NCBI GenBank assembly: GCA_934047225.1
Contig: OW204011.1
Coordinates: 16,814,339 to 16,878,338 of the forward strand
Source of the DNA: Ypsolopha sequella
Lineage: Eukaryota > Arthropoda > Insecta > Lepidoptera > Ypsolophidae
Reading direction: 5' to 3'
DNA: 64,000 nt
Numbering within the stretch: position 1 is the first letter of the stretch; the number at the start of each line of letters is the position of its first letter. The position numbers and the translations under genes are program-made. The notes under the pieces are model-generated. The model made no database searches and was not told where the DNA came from. It worked only from the letters and a program-made list of their open reading frames with translations. Below are positions 45,050 to 55,226 of this stretch, in pieces.

Positions 45050-45256
45050 GTACATTGACCTGCAATGCGTGAAAGACATGCGTCTCGGCGGCAAGCTGCT
45101 CGACTCGCGGGAGATCCAAGAGTTGTTGGCCTGCGCTCGAAGACACGGCCTGGACGCTCAGGGTCCAGACGGTGTGAATGTCATATCACTTGTGTATGGC
45201 AACACTCTCAGTGACAATAGGACGGTGCACTTCTTGTTTCCTACTTATTTATATAG
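45050..45256 (+). CDS. PLCE1: PLCE1 exon 7: PH-like domain core
   Basis: The acceptor is ttttctag and the donor AG|GTAAGT; 207 bases equal one base, 68 codons and two bases. It reads GYIDLQCVKDMRLGGKLLD, a Cys/Arg-rich middle, then VISLVYGNTLSDNRTVHFLF. The L-x-Y-G-x-x-L-S-D-N-R motif followed by H-F-L is characteristic of the epsilon-type PH region. The acceptor lies about 28 bases after the conserved tail of a repeat (44905-45022) that also precedes exon 15. Confidence 0.92.
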
Positions 45257-45332
45257 GTAAGTTGAGAAAGAGAGGCTTGAGGGCCAGAGCCACAAAATAA
45301 CCACTTACAGAATGTTTACTCCGAATAACTAG

Positions 45333-45461
45333 CGAAAACAGGCGCACGCACCCAAAGACGCGTACGTACGACGATCTCGGAGATACTAGGGTGAATGTTA
45401 ATACTAAATTCTGCCGAGATCATCGTACGTACGCGTCTATGCATGTGTGCGTCTGTTTTCG
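45333..45461. repeat. Foldback MITE with GTACGTAC arms
   Basis: 49-base arms (gcgaaaacaggcgcacgcac ... / ... tgtgcgtctgttttcgc) enclose about 32 bases and contain cgcgtacgtacga. Located 77 bases downstream of PLCE1 exon 7. Confidence 0.85.
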
Positions 45462-45474
45462 CTCCGTGGTCGAG

Positions 45475-46191
45475 TCAGCCTTCTGGTAGTATCTATTTTG
45501 AGCCAGAGCCCTGTGATATTGTAATTTAAAACATCCTTCAAGTCTGTTGTAGCTTCCACGCCAGGGGACCCGAATCGAATGATATACAGAGCGTACCATC
45601 TCAGTTGGCCTTGGAGGGAAAGTACTTTAAATATTTTGCTTGGAATCGAACGGGGAAAATTTGAAAAATAAACCTCCTGTATGTTTATGATTCCAATATG
45701 ATATTTCAGAAAAGACGTCAAAGGAGGAAAGTCGGCATAAGGTTAATAACTAATAACTCAATAATAAGGATCAATTCTTTCTAAACAATAAATGCCTTAA
45801 ATTAAATAAAGACCATTAAAATTTACATTAAATTGTATTTAAGAAAATAAAATTGTCTATCTCCTATATTTAAAGTACTTTCCCTCTAGGCCCATTGAGA
45901 TGGTCCACCTTGTATGTGGCTTTAAAATTAGCCAATGCTACAGCATAAATAGCCCTCCTCCAAAATCAAACCCTGGATCCGCCCTTAAATAATACGGGAT
46001 TATTTATCTATGTCAGTTCTCAATATTGCTAAAAACATAATAACGCAGCCCAAACCCATCTTTCAGATTAATGTCCCCTTCTACTTGCGTGCTACGTTGC
46101 AGACTTTTTTAAATTATACTCTAACTAGACCTTACATAACGGACAATATCAATGAATATTTTAACTTCTCGATTTTTTTTTAACCTTCCAG
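45475..46191. other. Intron after exon 7, no recognised feature
   Basis: The block aaagtactttaaatatttt / ctcctatatttaaagtacttt appears twice in opposite orientation (45621, 45870). Otherwise nothing is assigned. Confidence 0.4.
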
Positions 46192-46345
46192 GGTATGGGC
46201 AGTAGGCCTCCACTCGGTGGTCAAAGCCCTCATGAGTCAGGCCAAGCTTGCGGACCGGAGCCTGGCCTGGCTGAAGAACAAGTACACAGCTTTGTACTAC
46301 GAGGACGGTTGCTGCTGCGAGCCGCTGCTCTCTGATGCTATACGG
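46192..46345 (+). CDS. PLCE1: PLCE1 exon 8: PH C-terminal helix and start of EF-hand region
   Basis: The acceptor is ccttccag and the donor CGG|GTATTT (weak); 154 bases equal one base plus 51 codons. It reads VWAVGLHSVVKALMSQAKLA, the tryptophan-containing C-terminal helix usual for PH domains, then SLAWLKNKYTALYYEDG, a segment conserved in PLCs between PH and EF hands (W-L-x-x-x-Y-x-x-L-Y-Y/F-E-x). CCCEP follows. Confidence 0.9.
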
Positions 46346-46729
46346 GTATTTACTTAAATTCAGATATCTGTGTTGCGGAAAAACGAACCCGGAATGGAAG
46401 AGCTTGTATGACTTAATTTATGGATGTGCAAGAAGCGAAAGAGGCATAGCAGACGAAAATCTGTAGCCTACATCTCTGTGAGACAGGCGATTACCGCTTG
46501 AAACTGGCGCTCTAATGCTCCAAGGCCAAAGTCGGGCGCATCCCTCTGAGTCTCTACATTAAAACTGAAATTTAGGGGAAGAACAGCGGACTATGTCTCG
46601 TCACTACATTTTTAATTTATTGGACTACCATGGCGATTATCTAAAGGGGTTGTATTGATTTTGTTATTACATCTAACTAAGCATACTCCTGTTAGTGTAA
46701 CCCGTTCAATCTAATATGCTCTTGTCCAG
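46346..46729. other. Intron after exon 8, no recognised feature
   Basis: I see no gene, repeat or palindrome that can be named. Confidence 0.4.
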
Positions 46730-46843
46730 GTGTTCGGTGGCAGAGAGTCAACTTGCGGCAGCTCGTCCCACTCCACTCCAGTGAAAGGTGCCTTCGGAGA
46801 GCCTCACAGCGACTCCATTAGAAACACTGGGATTAAGTTTAAG
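46730..46843 (+). CDS. PLCE1: PLCE1 exon 9: Ser/Thr-rich linker
   Basis: The acceptor is ttgtccag and the donor AAG|GTTTGG (weak); exactly 38 codons in phase 0. It begins VFGGRESTCGSSSHSTP and ends NTGIKFK. The VFGGR start follows directly from the Ile-Arg end of exon 8 and is typical of PLC epsilon. The remainder is low complexity and probably flexible. No phosphorylation or binding site can be assigned from sequence alone. Confidence 0.85.
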
Positions 46844-47358
46844 GTTTGGTTATTTTTCTGAAAGCAGGCTTCACTCCTCATTGTTTGTTGGTCTTACCTA
46901 TTTTCTGGATTTGAGAGAATGGGATTATTTGCTAGAAAAGCAGTCTATGACAAAAAATAACTGGCGATGGTTTTAGTGCTAAAAGTTGGAAATTAGACCG
47001 TATTAGGGAAGATGTACGACTATTTTGCTTTAGGACTCGAGTATGACCTAGTAAATATTGTGATTTGAGCCAGTATATACAGAAAGCGAAGTTGGGCGTC
47101 ACCTGCGCGACATACCCCCACGCGCCTCTTTTCTTCCTCGAAGCTCAAACGACTTTAGAATGCAGCAATCTAACTCGGTGATGCCGTCACTTATTGTTTA
47201 TGACTGATTATAGAGGTTATTTTAGTTCGGCCTACGCATAAGATCAGATATTTTCTGTACTGGCCAGAACTGTAGCTTTACAATCCTAGCCTCCGTCTTG
47301 ATTCAAGTCATACTCGTACTTTTTAAAACAACAATTAAATTGTTTCTGTTCATTTCAG
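46844..47358. other. Intron after exon 9, no recognised feature
   Basis: No supported feature. The 62-codon frame starting in exon 9 is an out-of-frame read-through. Confidence 0.4.
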
Positions 47359-47471
47359 AAAAATAAATCGACGTCAGAGCTGAAAACGAGTTCTCCTAAA
47401 AGTTTTGGTTCAACCCACGCTTCTGGTACGAGAAGCGAAGATGAAGTGGTGCAGAGCTCCCTAAGACACAG
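47359..47471 (+). CDS. PLCE1: PLCE1 exon 10: Ser/Lys-rich linker
   Basis: The acceptor is catttcag and the donor CACAG|GTAAAG; 113 bases give 37 codons plus two bases. It reads KNKSTSELKTSSPKSFGSTH, then an acidic stretch ending SSLRH. It is open only in the frame set by exon 9. The composition (Ser, Lys, Thr) suggests a disordered linker in the EF-hand region. A large TIR element (48635-50724) occupies most of the next intron. Confidence 0.8.
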
Positions 47472-48039
47472 GTAAAGGTCTCGCCAGACAGAAAGCGGGG
47501 CGTTTGCGGAGTGGGGCGATATTGTGGTGCTTCCGTATCTTGTGTAGAACATAAAACTTTTCCCGGGCCAGTACAACAGTTTTGTCAAAGCGGATGTAAA
47601 GAAGTTCCCGAATCAAAAAAAGGGCTCGTCTCTTATACGAGTATACATACAAAGGTACCTTCATTTTTTTTTCCAGAATAGCTCTTGTTATTGTTATTAA
47701 TCTCACGAAATTTCAGTTACCGGAAATCAATAGTTTTCTCAAAAAAAAATTTCAACTTTCGTAAAATAACCTCAAAAATTGTCTTAAGGTTCAATTTTAA
47801 TTGATTTTATGACTTCATTTTTTATTTTTTTTTGGTTGTGTTCCGAAACTGCTATGAGTGACGCATTAAAATTGACGTAATTTAATTTTTTTTGTTGTAT
47901 TTCGCTAAAAATTGGCTCAAAGGACTAGTATCCAGGATATAAAAAAAAAACCAATGCAGAAATTTTGTTTTCTTCGTGATTTGAATCAGAGCACCTGACT
48001 CCATGCAAAAAATAGGTTGAATAAGTTCCAAAACCGAAT

Positions 48040-48300
48040 CAGAGCACCCCGACTCTATACAGTCTTGTGGGTACTACCCCTAGAGTGTATATAAAAAGCC
48101 GTAGGCGTGGAGGAAGGGCAGCCCTCACCTGCTGTAACAAAGCATAGGCACCCGTGCGAGCCGTAGCGGCTGAGGCTGGTCGCCGAAGGCGACCAACAAG
48201 CCGAAGCTGCGAAGGTGAGCATGGGTGACTGTGCTTTGTTACGCAAGGGCGAAGGGGCTGCACTTTCCGCAACGCCGAAGCAATTGCAGAAGTCATATTG
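48040..48300. repeat. GC-rich palindromic block
   Basis: TAACAAAGCATAGGCACCC (48137) and GGGTGACTGTGCTTTGTTA (48224) face each other, around a perfect hairpin ggtcgccgaaggcgacc at 48178-48194. Far more GC-rich than its surroundings. The family is not identified. Confidence 0.6.
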
Positions 48301-49734
48301 GGTCTTTAAAGTTAGGTTATGTTCAGTTTTTTTTTTTTTTTCAAGAAACTAGTTTCATTACACCCTCTCCCCAGTGATCCCCCTCCCACTATACGTATAC
48401 TTAATATTCGAGTTATTTTATCCTACATAAAACATAAAATAACCTTTTAATTTTGAAAAAAAAATATTTAAAAAAAACTATTGATTTCCGGTACCCCCCC
48501 CCCTTAGGGGGGGGGGCTTATAACCCCCTCCCCCCCCATCGCCCCCCCTAAATATATACATAGGTACATATACGTATATAAGAGTCCTTCCAAAAAAAGT
48601 TCTTAGATTTTATTCCAACAGATGTCAGTAGCAACCTCAGAATAAGGAATACAAATAGAAGCCTGGCTAAAATAAAACGCGGAGAAAGATACCTGTCCTT
48701 GATTTTCTTACGACTTTCTAGTGCGTTAGAGAAAGATGGATATGTATTGGTTTTTTCTTAATTAGGTAGGTTGTCACTAGTTCGTTGCTTTGCTAGTGAT
48801 GTAACAATGTCGAATTTTGACTACGATAAATAAACCAAATCGAAATGAACCACGACCAATCTGCCTACCACACATTAGGGGCCAAGAGAATTAATAGCAA
48901 AGTAGTCTCTGTCTACCCCAGTGGGACACAATGTTATATTGTGTAAATAAGGAGTTAATGAAAGGATATCTTTCGTTAAGCATAATATTTTTTATTAAGT
49001 ACAAATTACTATATCGTAGGCAGGTAGATACATAAGTTAAGTACAAAATTGTGCTTGTTTCTAGTACAAAAATTATGTAGCTTGTATCAGAGATACAACC
49101 GTAAACTATTTAAGTGGATACTTTTTAAGTCGCCTCTTAACTCAATCAAATAGATGTTCGTTGATGTCGCGTCTTTGTTTAATCAAGGAGGAAGGTATTA
49201 ATCGCAACAATGGAAATCATAATAATCATAGACTTACAGGATTCGTAATAATAATATTATGTCAATGATGAGCGATGGCAGCGCAATTACTACAGAGGTA
49301 ATTTCAATTTTTTTATTATTTCTATCAACTAAACATCAACTTATCTTGAATAATAACTAATAACAAATAATGAACGATTAAAATACCTAATAACCTGTAA
49401 TAGGAAATCAAATTATGCGCAGTTCAAGTCAATAAGCATTCCCAAAATTCATTTCACGATAGAACTACCCTGTCACTTTTATTGTCAACCACTAAGTACG
49501 AAAATGTCTTGATCTGCGGAATTTCTTCGTGAAGTCGATCACGGAAGTAACGTACAAGTTCTGAACAGGCCTTTCAAAACGATTTGCGAACATAGAAGTA
49601 TGCACTTTTCTACACCACAGACATCCATAGGTACTGGTTCTGTTGCCTAAAATTGAAAAATTATCGAGTTAATATACTATAGTATAGTACTAGCACGTAC
49701 CTACAAACGAGATTGATAATGCAATTATACATAA

Positions 49735-49908
49735 TTATTTAAAGGTTACCAATGTGTCTGTATCTGGTAAATATAACGTCGGTAAAGCATCTGCTTTTTT
49801 TTTGTTTGATTCGTTTGGTCCAAAAGAATCCGGCGTAAAGTGTTTCGAACAAATATGACTGCTTTTTTAATAAGCCGTTCACTTTTTAATTCTTCCCTTT
49901 TTGGAAAT
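49735..49908 (-). pseudogene. THAP domain, second exon, frameshifted
   Basis: Begins FPKREELKSERLIKKA, then needs a one-base frame change to read ICSKHFTPDSFGPNE and ADALPTLYLPD, the C-S-x-H-F and A-V/L-P-T-L parts of the THAP finger. The frameshift means the domain is probably inactive. No DDE core was recognised downstream. Confidence 0.7.
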
Positions 49909-50218
49909 CTGTAACAAAAAAATATGGCAATATTTAGTCGGCATTATTTTTCTTTTAACTCGCGCTGCAATTAATCTGCGGTATTTCCTTTATGCACGGC
50001 TGCCGCGGGAACCAATGTTCGATAGTTTGCCACACAGACTTTAGTACATCACTATGCAAAAAAACATAACCTCTAATAGTCGGCAGAAAATCCATATAAA
50101 ACAGGCAAATATCGGTGTAGAATTGAACACAAGTATGATTTACAAGAACTACCATTATTGTTACTGAGTTTTAGGTATGATCCTGCAACTTATTAACATA
50201 AAAACTATCAGAACTCAC

Positions 50219-50295
50219 CGATGAAATGATATTGCTTCATTGTTGTTTTCTTTTCTTCCTGTATGCGATTTACAGCCTTCAATCGCACAAGACAT
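50219..50295 (-). pseudogene. THAP domain, first exon
   Basis: Reads MSCAIEGCKSHTGR and ends in AISFHR, the start of a C2CH THAP finger (C-x3-C plus the F-H-R/F-P junction), with a GTGAGT donor. It splices in phase to the acceptor at 49909 (ttgttacag). Confidence 0.75.
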
Positions 50296-50761
50296 TTTAT
50301 TACAATGTTAAAAAAACAATCAACACAAACAATAATAAATCACACTTTTACGAATTTTGAGAGGAAGAGCATCAAAATATTTAATTTCTCTCGGTGAAGC
50401 TGTAAACTTTCGCAAAATGCATTAGACATTTCGATGCCACCAAATTAAGATGTGATGCACGAAACGAACGATATTACAACACAACGATACAATGATGAGA
50501 CATATTTAATTTGATGGTATTATAATTTTTAAAATACATCCAAATTACATCCGTCTGACATTTGTTTGGTTCAATCTAGTGACACACCAGGAAAAAATAT
50601 AAAGTAAGTGCGGTCCGTCGTTTCATTCACTCGTACACAGGAGTAATTTACGTTAGATGAGTACAATGGCTAATGCCCAGTTCTTATTTTAGCTAGGTTT
50701 CTATTTGTATTCCTTATTCTGAGGTAGCAACCTTTTGTACTGTATGCTCTCTTGCTTCTAG

Positions 50762-50875
50762 TTCTTACACGTCAACGATGAGCCACCACCACACTCATAT
50801 GACGTGTGCTCCTCGACACAGCAGCCTTACAGCCGCAGCTACCAGCATCATGGGGGGATCGCCTAATAGGAGTAG
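50762..50875 (+). CDS. PLCE1: PLCE1 exon 11: His/Ser-rich linker
   Basis: The acceptor is cttctag and the donor AG|GTGAGT; 114 bases equal one base, 37 codons and two bases. It reads SYTSTMSHHHTHMTCAPRHS, then AAATSIMGGSPNRS. Both junction phases match exons 10 and 12. The content is low complexity, so identification rests on phase, splice sites and position. The right end of a THAP-encoding transposon lies only about 31 bases upstream of this exon. Confidence 0.75.
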
Positions 50876-51484
50876 GTGAGTAACTAACCAAAGAAACAAA
50901 AAGAACTAGGGAATAAATCAGGAAAATGCCCCAAAGCCTACCGGCCTGACAACTCAGCACCAAACACTAAGCTAGGGGCGGTGAGGTAATTTGTCCGCGA
51001 CCCTGATTTTAATCAAAGGCTAGACTTTTCTTGAGAGTGTAAAAAAGGCGCTTAACACATACCACTTCTACTTTACCTGCCGACCAGCGAACTAGGGTCT
51101 GGCGACTGACCTTTTACCATTAATACAGCATCAAAGTTTTCTGCGCGAAAGTCTGACACTGAAAGCACCAACCAGCCCAGTGCCTACGCAACGACCCTCG
51201 ATATTTTGTCTAGCAGTGGACTTTGTTAGGTGTAAATAATGATAAGGATTTAAGGAAGTAGACAGCTAGACCACAAGCTGAACCATAAACTTTATTACAC
51301 AGAGCCATGCTGTGCCTTGTACTCCAACAATCAAGACCGAATTTATAGTGACAAACAGCGAAGGCTAAGCCATGGTGGTTTACAAAACAGTTGCAAAGAT
51401 TAAGGCTGAACAGAATTAATTAACAAATAAATGTTTGGTACCGATTGCATTTATAATTCAAGTATGTAATTTCTTCCTTTACAG
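50876..51484. other. Intron after exon 11, no recognised feature
   Basis: Nothing nameable beyond splice sites. Confidence 0.4.
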
Positions 51485-51607
51485 TTTAAGAAGATTAGAG
51501 ACCAGTGAAAGATTCTGGGAGAACCTAAAGCATTTGCGGACTGGTTCAGTAGGTTACGACACACAATTAGATTTTATGGACTTCGTTGCCTTATTTAGAA
51601 GCTTTAG
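51485..51607 (+). CDS. PLCE1: PLCE1 exon 12: EF-hand region
   Basis: The acceptor is ctttacag and the donor AG|GTAAGT; 123 bases equal one base, 40 codons and two bases. It reads LRRLETSERFWENLKHLRTG, then YDTQLDFMDFVALFRSF. This is helix-loop-helix-like with a F-x-D-F-x-x-L-F-R-S-F ending, matching the EF-hand array ahead of the PLC X domain. The loop lacks a full set of acidic calcium ligands, so a structural rather than calcium-binding role is likely. Confidence 0.88.
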
Positions 51608-51961
51608 GTAAGTTTGAGAACCATTTCGAGCAAATTTTGCAACTTTTTAGTATCCATCACATTTAGTAGACGACAAAACTAAAGCAAATGTTAACTTTTA
51701 ATTATATTTCCCTAACAAACCTTACTTGGGATAAGTATTTTAGTGCAACTGTTAGTATTTTTGCTAAAACATAATTTACTCAAAGAAAATACCCATGTAA
51801 ATGAAAAAAAAAAAACTATACATCTGACATTATGACCGTGAAATTTGAAAAGACGATACCAATAATTTTTACAGATTTGTTTTTTTTGGAATACTTAGTT
51901 GTGTTTTTTTCAGGCCAAGTTAAATATAACAGTGTACAGCTGACTGCACATTTGTTCACAG
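51608..51961. other. Intron after exon 12, no recognised feature
   Basis: AT-rich; only the splice signals of exons 12 and 13 are evident. Confidence 0.45.
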
Positions 51962-52092
51962 TTTAGTGATGCGTTCCGAATTGCGAGACGTGTTCGAGCA
52001 GCTCGCGGTCCCTCGGAACAAGTCTCCGCTGTTAGCTGAGAAAAGCAGAAGCTCTCCAGAGCTGTTTAGAAGCAAAGCAGTTTTTAGGACAG
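51962..52092 (+). CDS. PLCE1: PLCE1 exon 13: EF-hand region, continued
   Basis: The acceptor is gttcacag and the donor ACAG|GTTTGT; 131 bases equal one base, 43 codons and one base. It reads LVMRSELRDVFEQLAVPRNK, then SPLLAEKSRSSPELFRSK. The start matches the epsilon family segment (S-L-R-S-x-x-D-L-x-x-L-F-x-x-x-A-V) after the EF-hand helix of exon 12. The second half is variable. Confidence 0.9.
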
Positions 52093-52503
52093 GTTTGTTT
52101 TGAACAATTAATACTACACCCGTGTGTACCTAGTCACCGCGGGCGACGCCTGTTAGTATTATGTATAGTCATCAATAATGCTAGACTGAGTGGCCCATTT
52201 TGTGGGCAGCTGTCAGCGTCTTTATTAGAAATTAAATTAGATTTAGGTTGACGATGAAATGGTTATTTTTGAATTTCATCGATAGATCTGACTAATGCGT
52301 AAATTAAGATTCTATTAGCAATAGATATTTGACTTTTCTATAATTTCAATACACCCAGTCAGTAATCTTAAAAAACTAAGGGAACTGTTGGTATAAATAG
52401 CATAGCCAATAATCATCAAAGACAAGTGATTAACTCTTTCTTAGGAATCTGTGTAGGTTTACATAGATGACTTATTAATATCTAGTGTTTGTAATGTTGA
52501 CAG
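52093..52503. other. Intron after exon 13, no recognised feature
   Basis: No repeat or gene recognised. Confidence 0.45.
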
Positions 52504-52602
52504 GCCTACTAACAAGGAATGGATCATTAGACCTGGAGCCTCCCAGTGACAAAGCAGCTAGGAAGAAAGCCTTCGACTTACTGGCTGCTGCTGCGTTACC
52601 AG
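52504..52602 (+). CDS. PLCE1: PLCE1 exon 14: EF-hand region linker
   Basis: The acceptor is gttgacag and the donor CCAG|GTAAAC; 99 bases equal two bases, 32 codons and one base. It reads LLTRNGSLDLEPPSDKAARK, then a helical AFDLLAAAALP. Junction phases fit exons 13 and 15. It aligns in position with the family segment ending in an Ala-rich helix (I-A-A-A-S). A hAT-like MITE lies downstream (52851-53426). Confidence 0.85.
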
Positions 52603-52850
52603 GTAAACAAAACGTCGATTTATAGGGTCCCATTGTCAAACGAAAACCTTACCAATCGGCCTCGAGCCTCAAGCTTCTAGCAAAAACGAAAACGAGATCT
52701 TATTCGTACTTAACAGTTGCAGCGACTGACAATTTGGCTCTAAGCGTTACGTGCGTGTTATAGTTTCATGTCTTGGTCCGTCTGTCTGTCTATCTGCAGC
52801 ATTACCTAAAAAATCATACAGTCGACTGAGCAGATAGGATTGGATTGGAA

Positions 52851-53426
52851 TAGAGATGGGCGCGGGAAATTCCTGGGTTAATTCCCGTTTGGGAAAATTC
52901 CCAGTGTTTATCGGGGAAAATTCCCATTTCAGGTTTTTTCATTTTTCTTCACAAATACTATGAAACTTAAGATGAAACTTACTGCAGGTGACAGAGGAAG
53001 TCACAACCAACATTTTATTTCCTTACACTTAACTGCGAAAATATGAGCTTTGGAAACTCAGGCACTTGAAAATATTTAATTAAAAGGTTAAGTAACCGAA
53101 CTATTTTTTTTGTGATAGACTGCAGACGCTATTACAAACACCTTTTACTGATAAAGTTTTTCTGAAATATGCATTACTGTCTGAGAAAAAAAAAAAATTT
53201 TAATGGACAAAACAATACTGTCAATTAAAGAAGAACTTTCTGCCATTTAGCTACAATACGGCAAATCTACTTATTTGCCATGGTGAATAGGTTTTATTTC
53301 AAAATATATTAAAACAAAATGTCAAAATGAAAACACCAGAATATTTTCCCAAACGAGTGTTTTCATGGAAACTTTCCGGGAATTTTCCCGCAATCGAGAA
53401 TTTTCCCGATTGGAAACCCATCTCTA
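52851..53426. mobile_element. hAT-like MITE
   Basis: TIR ends TAGAGATGGG and CCCATCTCTA are exact. The flanking octamers GATTGGAA and GTCGGGAA agree at five of eight positions (worn duplication). Both ends are rich in gggaaaattccc-type palindromes. No transposase. Confidence 0.6.
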
Positions 53427-53452
53427 GTCGGGAATAACATAATAATATTTTT

Positions 53453-53625
53453 ATTCTAAATATTATTAGAGTGCAATACAAACTAGAGAAGATCAATCAG
53501 AAACAAACCCAAAGACAAGAATATGAAAAAATTCCCCGGGCCAGGATTCGAACCTGCGACCTCTTGTTATCAAGACAAGCGCGCTACCAATTGCGCCACC
53601 GAGGTTCCTACCCAGACCGGTGAAT
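53453..53625 (-). mobile_element. tRNA-headed SINE, minus-strand copy
   Basis: The head on the minus strand has an A box (TGGCGCAATTGGTAGCGCG) and a B box (GGTTCGAATCC), folding as a tRNA without a long variable arm. The body (cttgtctttgggtttgtttc ...) then matches 53712-53790 in inverted orientation. The weak acceptor stem and attached body argue for a SINE rather than a functional tRNA gene. Confidence 0.75.
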
Positions 53626-53711
53626 TCTTCCATCATACTTGTCCACTGTTATTTTCGCTTCTGCCTGATATACTAGCTTGTGCTGCACATATAGAACGTT
53701 CACGAGGGCGT

Positions 53712-53842
53712 TATGATATTTTTTTCATATTCTTGTCTTTGGGTTTGTTTCTGATTGATCTTTTCTAGTTTGTATTGGACTCTAATAATATTTAGAGTAT
53801 TCATAGCGATGGATTTCGCAAAATAAACATAATCTTAATATT
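53712..53842 (+). repeat. SINE body ending just before exon 15
   Basis: Same body as above on the + strand, extending through gagtattcatagcgatggat and cgcaaaataaacataatctt. The exon 15 acceptor follows 17 bases later. A pair with the same arrangement precedes exon 7. Confidence 0.75.
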
Positions 53843-53859
53843 TTTATTTCTTATAACAG

Positions 53860-53972
53860 GAGCGAGTCCAGATGTCAGTGGTCGAGTGCTTTCGTTACCG
53901 ACTTTAGGAAAATTCTGTGAAACAAGACAAAATGAGCCAAAGACTGAGCAACAATTAAAAGATATTATACAG
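53860..53972 (+). CDS. PLCE1: PLCE1 exon 15: EF-hand (third lobe)
   Basis: The acceptor is ttataacag and the donor CAG|GTGAGT; 113 bases equal two bases plus 37 codons. It reads GASPDVSGRVLSLPTLGKFC, then TEQQLKDIIQ. The L-x-x-x-x-L-x-x-F-C and the I-I-Q-x-x-E-P that continues into exon 16 are hallmarks of the last EF hands of PLCs. The acceptor sits about 18 bases after the conserved tail of the repeat also found before exon 7. Confidence 0.9.
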
Positions 53973-54387
53973 GTGAGTGATCCTTAAATGTTCGTTTTTT
54001 TTTTATAGAAAACGCATAAATCAATCAAATTAAGTATTCGCCAAAGGTCAAAAATTTCATCATAGTGAAAATTCACTGATCCTACTGAACCACATTCCAC
54101 ACACAAAATAAATACTGGCGCAAATTCAACATAATTATTCTTCTAAATAGAGAATTATTTATTTATTTTATTATTTATTTATTTAAAAAGTATAACATGA
54201 CAGTTTAAAAACTAATGCGTTATACAATATTATTAAAATAAGTAAATCTACTAACATTACTAGAAACAATATAAAAACAATACAAATTTTATTAAATAAA
54301 ATTAACAGAATATTTGTTTTATATATAAATAATATAAATGTTTTAAATTTACGTACAATTATATGAATGCAACAAGTTACCAATTTT
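53973..54387. other. Intron after exon 15, AT-rich
   Basis: A TTTA-rich run at 54151-54185, otherwise nothing recognised. Confidence 0.4.
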
Positions 54388-54673
54388 TAGGGTTCCATAC
54401 CCAAAGGATAACCAACGGGACCCTATTACTAAGACTCCGCTGTCCGTTTGTCACCAGGCTGTATCTCATGAACCATGATAGTTAGACAGTTGAAATTTTC
54501 ACGGATGATGTAATTCTGTTGCCGCTACAACAACAAATACTAAAAAACAGAATAGAATAAATATTTAAGGGGGCTCCCATACAACAAACGTGATTTTTTT
54601 GCCATTTTTATAGATAATGATACGAAACCCTTCGTGCGCTAGTCCGACTCGCACTTGGCCAGTTTTTTTTTTT
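54388..54673 (+). repeat. Lepidopteran GGGTTCCGTACC repeat, full-length copy 2
   Basis: Near-identical to 38977-39260 (caggctgtatctcatgaacc, aagggggctcccatacaac, agtccgactcgcacttggcc). Confidence 0.85.
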
Positions 54674-55226
54674 ATTGCGCAAATTTGTTCTACAGTCAAG
54701 TCACAGTAATTATGCTTTTCAGTAAGCTGTCTATTTAGATCCGAAAACCAAAACCTGTTATAGTTCAGGGAATATAATTTGCATCGATAAATAGGACGGC
54801 TTATTTATTGTGTGATAAATGTAATAATAAGTAATTAAAATAGAACACCTGTTTTCACAAAATATATTGGAGAAAAAGGTCTTGATACATTCTAATGAGC
54901 GATGGCGTTCATCAAACCTGAACCCATTAGTGAATGCTTTTAAATTTTATTTTGTTCAATGTGTGTGGGTAGTTATAGTTATAGTGTATATATACACTGG
55001 GCCGCAAAGAAAGCGGATCGGTAGCAAAAACCTCAATAACTTCCAAAGTATTGGAATTAGCTTTATAAAATAAAGACTGTATTATAGACGATTTTATATT
55101 GCTTAAATAAAAGTCAAAGAAGTTCAAGTTTGTGAAGTTTATTTTAAATAAAAGTAGGTTAAGTGAAAACATTAAATTATCTTAGACAATCATTGTCTAA
55201 GACATCTTAGACAATGCTTATTATTC

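Larger units (their letters stand above)
48635..50724 (-). mobile_element. THAP-encoding TIR DNA transposon
   Basis: 41-bp TIRs starting CCTCAGAATAAGGAATAC with two mismatches, flanked by TAGCAA at 48629-48634 and 50725-50730. The minus strand carries two exons of a THAP zinc-finger domain (50295-50219 and 49908-49735). I cannot fix the superfamily: THAP domains occur in P and Kolobok-type elements, but the six-base duplication fits neither well. The right end is about 31 bases from PLCE1 exon 11. Confidence 0.8.

Noticed and set aside
47355..47706. Minus-strand frames across exon 10
   Set aside because: They are antisense to PLCE1 exon 10 and its intron; no splice or family support.
53525..53610. 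A functional tRNA gene
   Set aside because: A and B boxes are good, but the acceptor stem is imperfect and a SINE body follows, with a second body copy nearby. A SINE head is the better reading.
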